Source: an uncultured Pirellulales bacterium
GTDB lineage: Bacteria; Planctomycetota; Planctomycetia; Pirellulales; Lacipirellulaceae
DNA length: 5,656 nucleotides
NCBI GenBank assembly: GCA_947258835.1
Contig: CAMYJY010000146.1
Coordinates: 1 to 5,656, forward strand
Reading direction: 5' to 3'
In this document: positions 1-5,656 of the stretch, piece by piece
How the letters are laid out: every line of letters begins with the position of its first letter
Numbering within the stretch: the stretch's first letter is position 1
Program-made: the position numbers and the translations under genes
The notes under the pieces: generated by a model
What the model was told of the DNA's origin: nothing
Database searches by the model: none
What the model saw: only the letters and a program-made list of their open reading frames with translations

Positions 1-1
1 A

Positions 2-274
2 CTATTGCACTTCGCTGGCTATCTGGTGCTGACCTTATCCACGCTCTGGAGCTGGAAACTTTCCGTGGGTGTCTTGCAGCCTCGCCACTATGTTACCGTC
101 TGGATGCTGGGGACTCTGTATAGTGCCTTTGACGAAATAACGCAGATACCCGTGGGGAGGACGTGCGATGGGGCCGATTGGCTCTGCGATATGCTGGGGA
201 TTGTGCTGGGGCTGATCCTCTTTCGAGTTTCGCAGTCGAGGGCTTTCCCCGTCCTCTCCAAGCCCGAAAAATAG
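2..274 (+). CDS. VanZ-like membrane protein, C-terminal part (5' end outside window)
   Basis: The open frame runs in from the left edge, so the N-terminus is missing. About 90 residues are visible. The segment D-E-I-T-Q-I-P-V-G-R, then D-G-A-D-W-L-C-D and a glycine-rich hydrophobic stretch, matches the VanZ-like family signature (DExxQ...GR...D..D...D..G...G). The opening L-L-H-F-A-G-Y-L resembles the family's early LHF..Y motif, so probably only some 30-50 residues are lost. Three hydrophobic segments, around visible residues 5-20, 30-45 and 60-76, suggest an integral inner-membrane protein. The TTG at 5-7 lies inside the conserved region and is unlikely to be the true start. VanZ of the enterococcal van cluster gives low-level teicoplanin resistance, but most homologues are chromosomal proteins of unknown role, and nothing here suggests resistance. 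The gene converges on the sugar-nucleotide gene, with 4 bases between the stops. Confidence 0.75.
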   Translation, partial: LLHFAGYLVLTLSTLWSWKLSVGVLQPRHYVTVWMLGTLYSAFDEITQIPVGRTCDGADWLCDMLGIVLGLILFRVSQSRAFPVLSKPEK

Positions 275-278
275 GTGT

Positions 279-1253
279 CTAGTAGCACGGTGTGGGCGCT
301 CGGTAATCGGCCATGTTGATGGATTGAAACCACTCGATGGTTTTTATCAGCCCCGCGCGCAGCGGAACCGTGGGCTGCCAGGACAGCTTTTCTTGTGCCA
401 GAGTGATATCGGGGCGCCGTCGGGTCGGATCGTCTGCCGGGAGCGGACGCTGCACGAGCTGTGATTTGGAGCTCGTCAACTCGATGACCAGCTCCGCCAG
501 TTCGCGGATGGTAAACTCGTCAGGGTTCCCTAGATTGACCGGCCCCATGAAGTCGAGCGGATTGTTCATCATCCGCATCATCCCCTCCAAGAGATCATCA
601 CGAAAACAAAAAGACCGTGTTTGCGATCCATCGCCAAAGATCGTGATCTCTTCATGGGCCAGGGCTTGGCGAATGAAGTTGGATACGACGCGTCCATCAA
701 AAGGATGCATCCTCGGGCCGTAGGTATTAAAAATTCTCACCATCCGCACATCGACTTGATTGAATCGATGGTAATCCGCGCACAGTGTCTCAGCGGCTCG
801 CTTGCCCTCGTCATAACAAGCACGTGTTCCAATGGGATTGACACAGCCCCGATAGCTTTCTGGCTGAGGGTGCACTTCGGGGTCTCCGTAGATTTCACTG
901 GTGGAGGCCTGCAGCACCTTGGCCCGACAGCGTTTGGCCAATCCCAAGACGTGTGTCATTCCCAACACGGAAGTCTTGAAGGTCTTGATCGGATTGTACT
1001 GATAATGTCCCGGAGCTGCCGGGCAGGCGAGGTTGTAGACCTCGTCAACTTCCAAAAAAATTGGTTGCGTGATGTCGTGGCGTATCAACTCAAAATTAGG
1101 CTGGGCCAATAAATGCGACACGTTCGATTTTTGACTGGTGAAGAAATTGTCCAGGCAGATGACATCATGGCCTTGTTCGACCAGTTGCTCGCAGAGGTAG
1201 GATCCCAAAAATCCAGCTCCGCCGGTCACTAAAATCCGCTTGATATTTAACAT
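279..1253 (-). CDS. uxs: UDP-glucuronate decarboxylase (UDP-xylose synthase), SDR family
   Basis: This 324-residue protein is an extended short-chain dehydrogenase of the UXS type. The family converts UDP-glucuronate to UDP-xylose and CO2 in the cytoplasm, with bound NAD+ recycled, and supplies xylosyl donors for surface polysaccharides. The Rossmann motif TGGAGFLG is at residues 10-17, with the NAD-ribose acidic residue D35 in CLDNFFTS. The family block LACPAAPGHYQYNPIKTFKT is at 75-94, S117-T-S-E120 forms the catalytic strand end, and Y147-x3-K151 is the SDR pair within CYDEGKR. GDGSQTRSF at 207-215 is the substrate-binding stretch. No signal peptide or membrane anchor is visible. The open frame extends 120 codons further upstream, but that part lies over the 3' end of dnaE in another frame and looks unlike protein. 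I chose the ATG at 1253 because the first beta strand (KRILVTGG) begins four residues later. No strong Shine-Dalgarno is seen. An in-frame ATG at 1307 is less likely. Related SDR epimerases or dehydratases are possible but fit less well. Confidence 0.9.
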   Translation of the reverse strand: MLNIKRILVTGGAGFLGSYLCEQLVEQGHDVICLDNFFTSQKSNVSHLLAQPNFELIRHDITQPIFLEVDEVYNLACPAAPGHYQYNPIKTFKTSVLGMTHVLGLAKRCRAKVLQASTSEIYGDPEVHPQPESYRGCVNPIGTRACYDEGKRAAETLCADYHRFNQVDVRMVRIFNTYGPRMHPFDGRVVSNFIRQALAHEEITIFGDGSQTRSFCFRDDLLEGMMRMMNNPLDFMGPVNLGNPDEFTIRELAELVIELTSSKSQLVQRPLPADDPTRRRPDITLAQEKLSWQPTVPLRAGLIKTIEWFQSINMADYRAPTPCY

Positions 1254-1283
1254 GAAAGTGTTGCTCTTCGAGGTTCGGACGAG

Positions 1284-1312
1284 ATGATACAAGGTGAGGC
1301 ACAGCATGCCAT
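1284..1312 (-). promoter_or_regulatory. Candidate sigma70-like promoter for the UDP-glucuronate decarboxylase gene
   Basis: Read on the minus strand, ATGGCA (1312-1307, 4 of 6 to the -35 consensus) is followed after exactly 17 bases by TATCAT (1289-1284, 5 of 6 to the -10 consensus). This would start transcription about 20-25 bases before the ATG at 1253. It lies in the only sizeable gap between minus-strand genes. Matches of this quality occur by chance, and promoter consensus in this organism is not known, so this is tentative. Confidence 0.3.
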
Positions 1313-1328
1313 CCGTGGTGGCTCGCGG

Positions 1329-1348
1329 AGGCCGGCGGCCTGGCCGCC
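1329..1348 (-). repeat. Overlapping GC-rich inverted repeats at the dnaE stop codon
   Basis: Two perfect short inverted repeats share bases. GGCGGC-CTG-GCCGCC spans 1334-1348 and reaches the first base (plus-strand order) of the dnaE stop triplet. AGGCC-GGC-GGCCT spans 1329-1341. They cannot form together, so the RNA could take either of two alternative hairpins. No T-run follows on the minus strand, so this is not a standard intrinsic terminator. It could protect the dnaE mRNA 3' end, slow the polymerase, or be chance in GC-rich sequence. Confidence 0.4.
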
Positions 1349-4300
1349 TAGGTTGGGGCGCGGGAACGTTTGGGGTGAGCACGTGTGGGGGGCTGCGGAG
1401 CGGCCCTTTCCAAGAATCTATTTCCGGATCCCAACAGTTGGTCAATCCGCTGATTGAGTTCTTCATTGAGGTCGATGCCCGAGCCGCTGCTATCGATCCA
1501 AACTTGCCCCCCCGCGGCCAAGTCCAAGCGGAGGCGGAGTTTTTTCTTGCCCGGGTAGCCCCGCACGATCTCTCGCAGTTGCCGCAGGCCTGTCTCGCCA
1601 TGCTGATCTTCATGGACCCGGACCACCATGCCGCTGCTGAATTGTTGGGACATTTCCTCCAGCGGCATCAGTTTGTCCACAATCAGATTGACTTCTTCCG
1701 CTCCCGGTCTGCGGTCGACTTTCCCCACCACACCCAAAATGGCCTCGGGCTGCACCAAGTGCCCAAAATCGGCAAATTGCTCCGGCCACAGAATACAGCG
1801 GACAATCCCCTCCAAGTCTTCTAAGTCCCACATGGCATATTTGGTATGCACCGCGCCCGGACGGGGGTTTTTGGTATGGGAAAACTTGATCGCGGCCAGC
1901 ATGCCCCCCAGACAGACTTCGTCCCGATGTTGCAGTTTCCCGAGGGACTGGCTGTGGTGGCTGCAGTGGGTGCGAATGATCGTCGCGTACTCCGCCAAAG
2001 GGTGGCTGGAGAGATAAAAGCCGAGCACCTCGCGTTCCATGGCCAGCTGTTCTTTTTCGGCGTAGGGAGGTATTTGAGGCAAATCCACCGCTTCGTCCTG
2101 TACCGGTTCGTCTTCCTCGAATAGCCCCCTCTGACCACTGCGGCGGTCCGCGGCCGCCGCGGCTCCCGACTGCAGAGCGCGGTCGAGAATTGCCATCTGC
2201 TGGGCCCGCTCTCCCCCCAAGCAATCCACGGCCCCCGATTTAATTAAGGACTCGATGGTGGATCGGTTGCAGGATTGTGGATCAACCCGTTCACAAAAAT
2301 CAAACAGATCGCGGTACGCCCCTCCGCGGTCGCGCTCCGCGGCAATGGCCTCCGCGGCACCACTCCCGCAGGCTTTGATGGCACTGAGCCCAAAGCGAAT
2401 GCGGTTGTCCTCGACTTGAAACTCGGGATCCGAGTGGTTCACGTCCGGTGGCAGGACTTCAATTTCCATGCGGCGGCAGTCCTCGAGATGTTCCACCAGC
2501 GCGTCCTTGCTCTTAAAATTGCGGCCCGGGATATCGCAGGAGAGGAGGGCCGCCATGAACTCCACCGGGTAATGCGCTTTTAGGTAAGCGGTCATGTAGG
2601 CAATCAGAGCGTAGGCGGTCGAGTGGCTTTTGTTGAAGCCGTAGCCGGCAAATTTTTCGATCATGCCAAACAGTTCATTGGCTTTTTTCTCGGCCAGGCC
2701 ATTTTCTTTGGAACCGCTAATAAATTGCTCGCGAAAACGGGCGATGATCGGCAATTTTTTCTTACTGATGGCCTTGATGCACGTGTAGGCATCGGAAAGA
2801 TGAATGCCCCCCAGGCGATTAAGAATCCGCATCACCTGTTCCTGGTAGACCATCACACCGTGCGTTTCGGCGAGGACCTCCTCCATCACGGGATGTGGGT
2901 ACTGGGCTTGCTGGCGTCCGTGTTTGACTTCGATGTAGTCATCCACCATGCCGCCTTCCAGGGGACCTGGGCGATACAAGGCATTGGTGGCAATAATATC
3001 GTGAAAATGATCCGGTTTCATCCGTTGCAAGAGATCACGAATGCCTCCACTTTCGAGTTGGAAAATACCTTTGGTCTCACCACGACAAAGCAGGGCGAAG
3101 GTGTCTCGGTCGTCGAGTGGAAACTGGTAGGGATCGACGCGCTCGCCCCGCGACATTTCGATCAAATCGATACTGCGGGCCAGGATCGTCAGATTGCGGA
3201 GCCCTAGGAAATCCATCTTCAAGAGTCCGGCCCGTTCCACGTCCCCCATGGCCCACTGGGTAATCACTTCGGACTTGCCTTTGACGTGTTGCAGCGGGAC
3301 GTACTCGTCCACGGGCTTTTCGGCAATCACGACCGCGGCGGCGTGGGTACCCACATTCCGCGCTAAGCCCTCAATTTTTCGCGCCAGATCAATCAACTCG
3401 CGAATTTCCGCGTCGGCGGCATAAGTTTTTTGCAGTTCGTCGCTGAGTTCCAAGGCGGCGTCCAGAGAAATTCCCAACTGGTCGGGAACCATCGCCACAA
3501 TTTGATCGACACGGAAAATGGGCATCCCCAGCGTCCGTCCCACGTCACGAATCGCCGCGCGGGCTGCCAAGGTGCCAAAGGTCCCAATCTGCGCGACATT
3601 GGCTGCGCCATACTTGTCTTTCACATATTGGATGACTTCGCCGCGCCGTTCCTTGCAGAAATCGATGTCAATGTCAGGTGCCTCGAGACGATTTTCGTCC
3701 AAGAACCGCTCAAACAGCAGGTCGTATTGTAGGGGACAGACATGACTCATCTGCAGGGCGTAGCAGACCAGCGAGCCCACCCCCGAGCCCCGCGCGGTGG
3801 AGGGTATGTTCTGTTCCACGGCGAAGCGGACGAAATCCCACACAATCAAAAAGTAATCACAAAAACCAAGTTTGTTGATCACCCCGAGTTCGCGATTGAG
3901 TCGGTCATGGACTTGGGATGACAAATCACTGCCGTGCCACCGCTCCGGTTGCTTGGCGTAGCGCTGTTTGAGCCCCGCCACACAGAGCTCGTACAGGTAG
4001 TCCTCTGAGGATTTTTCTGCCGGTGGTTGGAAGCTCGGGAAATGGCGCTTGCCTAGCTCCAGGTCGATGTCCACGCTATCGGCAATTTCTTGCGAGCGAC
4101 GGAGGGCCTCTTCCTGATCCGGGAGGGCGGCATACATCTGTTCCGGGCTGCGGAGGAAAAACTGGTCACCGTCCATCTTCATGCGGTTGGTATCGGTGCG
4201 AAACTTCCCCGTGTTGATGCATAGCAGCACATCCTGTGCTTCCGCGTCCTCTTGATGGACATAGTGCGCGTCGCTGGTCGCCACCAGCGGCAAGCCCACG

Positions 4301-4914
4301 CGGCGGGCCACCTCGGCAGCGGCTTCCTTCGCTTGCCGCTGGATCTCCAGGCCGTTGTCCTGGATTTCAATAAAATACCGCTCACCGAAAACTTGCTGGA
4401 ACCAGCCGGCGATTTCGCTGGCCTGCGCAATTTGTTCTTCGGTAGCGGAGCCACTGCCGGTGAGCAGCGCGCGGCTGAACTCACCTGAGACGCACCCGCT
4501 GAGACAGAGGATGCCTTCCGAGTGCGCCGCCAGCAGCTCGCGATCGATGCGTGGCTTGTGATAAAAACCCTCCAGAAAAGCACGGCTGGCCATTTTTACC
4601 AGGTTGTGAAAGCCCGTGCGATTCTGGGCCAGCAGCGTCAGGTGGTAGCTGGCCTCCTTGGCCCGGTGCGCCCCACTTTTGGTAAATCGGCTGCCGGGTG
4701 CCACGTAGGCCTCGTAGCCCAGGACGGGGTTGATCTCAGCAGCTTGGCAGGCTTGGTAAAACTCCAGGGCACCGTACAAATTGCCGTGGTCGGTCAGCGC
4801 CAAGGCATTCATGCCCAGCGCTTTGGCCCGCGCGACGAGTTTTTTAATCGGGCTGGCACCATCCAGCAGGCTGTAATGGCTGTGGCAATGCAGATGAACA
4901 AACGGTGCGGACAC
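1348..4914 (-). CDS. dnaE: DNA polymerase III alpha subunit (replicative DnaE)
   Basis: This is the catalytic subunit of the chromosomal replicase, 1188 residues against about 1160 for E. coli DnaE, and it looks complete. The PHP domain (about 1-280) keeps all nine expected metal ligands: H9, H11, D18, H43, E68, H91, C141, D215 and H217. The polymerase core holds ARGSGVGSLVCYAL (374-387), the catalytic aspartates D414 and D416 in PDIDIDFC, and D568 in KMDFLGLR. FQLESGG (618-624), RPGPL (648-652) and YGFNKSHSTAYALIAY (758-773) are further family blocks. A helix-hairpin-helix region lies at about 818-900, followed by a clamp-binding motif QRGLF (928-932), an OB fold at about 998-1085 and the usual C-terminal domain. 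The last 18 residues are a basic, proline-rich tail. The start is a GTG at 4914, where the PHP motif begins within ten residues and a strong Shine-Dalgarno precedes it. Length, clamp motif and intact PHP favour the replicative DnaE over the mutagenic DnaE2/ImuC type. It follows the FHA gene by 13 bases, probably in one operon. Confidence 0.97.
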   Translation of the reverse strand: MSAPFVHLHCHSHYSLLDGASPIKKLVARAKALGMNALALTDHGNLYGALEFYQACQAAEINPVLGYEAYVAPGSRFTKSGAHRAKEASYHLTLLAQNRTGFHNLVKMASRAFLEGFYHKPRIDRELLAAHSEGILCLSGCVSGEFSRALLTGSGSATEEQIAQASEIAGWFQQVFGERYFIEIQDNGLEIQRQAKEAAAEVARRVGLPLVATSDAHYVHQEDAEAQDVLLCINTGKFRTDTNRMKMDGDQFFLRSPEQMYAALPDQEEALRRSQEIADSVDIDLELGKRHFPSFQPPAEKSSEDYLYELCVAGLKQRYAKQPERWHGSDLSSQVHDRLNRELGVINKLGFCDYFLIVWDFVRFAVEQNIPSTARGSGVGSLVCYALQMSHVCPLQYDLLFERFLDENRLEAPDIDIDFCKERRGEVIQYVKDKYGAANVAQIGTFGTLAARAAIRDVGRTLGMPIFRVDQIVAMVPDQLGISLDAALELSDELQKTYAADAEIRELIDLARKIEGLARNVGTHAAAVVIAEKPVDEYVPLQHVKGKSEVITQWAMGDVERAGLLKMDFLGLRNLTILARSIDLIEMSRGERVDPYQFPLDDRDTFALLCRGETKGIFQLESGGIRDLLQRMKPDHFHDIIATNALYRPGPLEGGMVDDYIEVKHGRQQAQYPHPVMEEVLAETHGVMVYQEQVMRILNRLGGIHLSDAYTCIKAISKKKLPIIARFREQFISGSKENGLAEKKANELFGMIEKFAGYGFNKSHSTAYALIAYMTAYLKAHYPVEFMAALLSCDIPGRNFKSKDALVEHLEDCRRMEIEVLPPDVNHSDPEFQVEDNRIRFGLSAIKACGSGAAEAIAAERDRGGAYRDLFDFCERVDPQSCNRSTIESLIKSGAVDCLGGERAQQMAILDRALQSGAAAAADRRSGQRGLFEEDEPVQDEAVDLPQIPPYAEKEQLAMEREVLGFYLSSHPLAEYATIIRTHCSHHSQSLGKLQHRDEVCLGGMLAAIKFSHTKNPRPGAVHTKYAMWDLEDLEGIVRCILWPEQFADFGHLVQPEAILGVVGKVDRRPGAEEVNLIVDKLMPLEEMSQQFSSGMVVRVHEDQHGETGLRQLREIVRGYPGKKKLRLRLDLAAGGQVWIDSSGSGIDLNEELNQRIDQLLGSGNRFLERAAPQPPTRAHPKRSRAPT

Positions 4915-4921
4915 AAGGGTT

Positions 4922-4927
4922 TCCTTC
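4922..4927 (-). promoter_or_regulatory. Shine-Dalgarno of dnaE
   Basis: GAAGGA on the minus strand lies 7 bases before the GTG at 4914-4912, an ideal spacing. It supports the GTG start. The site directly follows the TAA of the FHA gene (4930-4928), so ribosomes ending the FHA protein stop at the dnaE loading site. This makes translational coupling likely. Confidence 0.8.
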
Positions 4928-5614
4928 TTACTGGGGTGTGCCGGGGTCGCCGATAGCGCGTAAGTACTCAGCCAACTGGGCTTGCATGTCGAGCAGATCT
5001 TGCCACTGGGCCAGCGAAATGGCCACTTGCTGTTCTTGCTCGCTCAGAGACGACGATTGCACGAGCAGCCGGATCCGGAGGTGGAAGTATTCCAAGAGCT
5101 CTGAAACTTGGGCGGCTTGGCCGGCGGTGAGCTGCGCTGGTAATTTGGGGGGCACCGGCATGTGCAGCGTGTTTTGCAGATCTTCCGAAGCCCCCAGGCG
5201 GAACTCAAAGCTCAGTGATTCCGAGTGCGCGCGGTCTGCCAGTTCCCCGGCCTGCAACTCGCTGGTGGCGCTCAAGCCATCCTCCCGCAACTCTTCCAGG
5301 CGGCCGGCGATTTGTTCTCGCGTGCCGAAGAGTAAGACGGAACGGCCCAGGGATACCACGTCGCCATACCGCAGAATGCGCAAATGCGTGTCTTCGCCAT
5401 TCACGCGGGTGCCGTTGGTACTTTCCAAGTCGGTGAGTACCAATTTGTCTTGGTCTGCCTGGATTTTTAGGTGGAAGCGACTGATGCGTTCGTCATTCAG
5501 CTGCACCGAGTTGCCTTCCTCACGGCCAATCGTAATGGGTGCCTGTAAGTTTTCGTAAACCTGGCCCCGGTCCGCACCGTCCAGCACTCGCAAAGTAATG
5601 TGTGTATCACCCAC
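4928..5614 (-). CDS. FHA-domain protein with helical C-terminal region
   Basis: The 228-residue protein has an N-terminal forkhead-associated domain, a reader of phosphothreonine peptides, at about residues 6-97. The FHA core is plain: G30-R31 after the second strand, S45-R-F-H48, L63-E-S-T-N67-G68-T, then V71-N72-G73 and the closing YGDVVSLG (83-90). S45, R46, H48 and N67 are the positions expected to hold the phosphopeptide, so binding is probably intact. Residues 100-160 are a charged linker ending in a proline-containing stretch. Residues 163-187 and 190-221 look like two amphipathic helices, perhaps a helical hairpin or coiled coil. I do not recognise this C-terminal part. No signal peptide or membrane segment is seen, so it is probably cytoplasmic. 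An in-frame TAG at 5623-5621, three codons upstream, fixes the GTG at 5614 as the first available start. A weak AGGT lies upstream. Being 13 bases ahead of dnaE, it is probably co-transcribed with it. Its ligand and role are unknown. Confidence 0.9.
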   Translation of the reverse strand: MGDTHITLRVLDGADRGQVYENLQAPITIGREEGNSVQLNDERISRFHLKIQADQDKLVLTDLESTNGTRVNGEDTHLRILRYGDVVSLGRSVLLFGTREQIAGRLEELREDGLSATSELQAGELADRAHSESLSFEFRLGASEDLQNTLHMPVPPKLPAQLTAGQAAQVSELLEYFHLRIRLLVQSSSLSEQEQQVAISLAQWQDLLDMQAQLAEYLRAIGDPGTPQ

Positions 5615-5656
5615 GTCAGGCTACCTGGAAGCCTAGTGTTCAGTTGGAGATGTTTT

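Noticed and set aside
1254..1613. A 120-codon in-frame N-terminal extension of the decarboxylase gene
   Set aside because: Most of it overlaps the dnaE 3' end in another frame, has biased Arg/Pro/Ser composition, and precedes a natural start right before the Rossmann strand.
1294..1824. 176-codon plus-strand open frame over the dnaE 3' end and the gap
   Set aside because: It is antisense to the DnaE C-terminal domain with no domain or ribosome binding site of note.
1610..2224. 204-codon minus-strand open frame overlapping dnaE in another frame
   Set aside because: It is Gly/Arg-rich, low-complexity and matches no family, while the dnaE frame encodes the OB-fold region throughout.
2623..3207. 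194-codon plus-strand open frame inside dnaE
   Set aside because: It is antisense to conserved polymerase core sequence, shows no recognisable domain, and is expected by chance opposite a GC-rich gene.
4522..4956. 144-codon plus-strand open frame over the start of dnaE
   Set aside because: It is antisense to the PHP domain, with composition reflecting the complement of conserved codons and no clear start signal.
4905..5558. 217-codon plus-strand open frame opposite the FHA gene
   Set aside because: It is rich in Ser, Arg, Cys and Trp, typical of a shadow frame, while the opposite strand encodes a clear FHA domain.
5615..5656. Possible promoter for the FHA-dnaE operon
   Set aside because: Only 42 bases are available and no hexamer pair with good spacing is seen; the promoter is probably outside the window.

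Overview
This is a compact, almost wholly coding window from a moderately GC-rich bacterial chromosome. It holds four genes. Three lie on the minus strand: an FHA-domain protein, then the DNA polymerase III alpha subunit (dnaE), then a UDP-glucuronate decarboxylase-type sugar-nucleotide enzyme. A truncated VanZ-like membrane protein gene enters from the left edge on the plus strand. The style of DnaE (intact metal-binding PHP domain beginning HLHCHSHYSLLDGA), the FHA partner gene and the GTG starts would fit a planctomycete, probably of the Pirellula group. That is inference from protein style, not a search result.

Layout from right to left, the direction of most transcription. Positions 5656-5615 are a short leader with no convincing promoter. 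Positions 5614-4928 encode a 228-residue protein with an N-terminal FHA phosphothreonine-binding domain and a helical C-terminal half of unknown function. Thirteen bases later, with a strong Shine-Dalgarno just after the FHA stop codon, dnaE runs from 4914 to 1348 (1188 residues, apparently complete). The 94-base gap from 1347 to 1254 holds GC-rich overlapping inverted repeats at the dnaE stop and a plausible sigma70-like promoter. The sugar-nucleotide gene (1253-279, 324 residues) follows. Its stop lies only 4 bases from the stop of the convergent VanZ-like gene (2-274).

The FHA gene and dnaE look like one transcription unit, so the FHA protein may be co-expressed with the replicative polymerase. 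The decarboxylase makes UDP-xylose for surface polysaccharide and has no obvious link to replication; it probably has its own promoter. I see no mobile element, CRISPR array, tRNA or rRNA, and no clear new multi-gene system. The points most worth a second look are the FHA-dnaE pairing, the fully preserved PHP metal site (likely intrinsic proofreading), and a few unusual residues in the sugar enzyme's active-site block.
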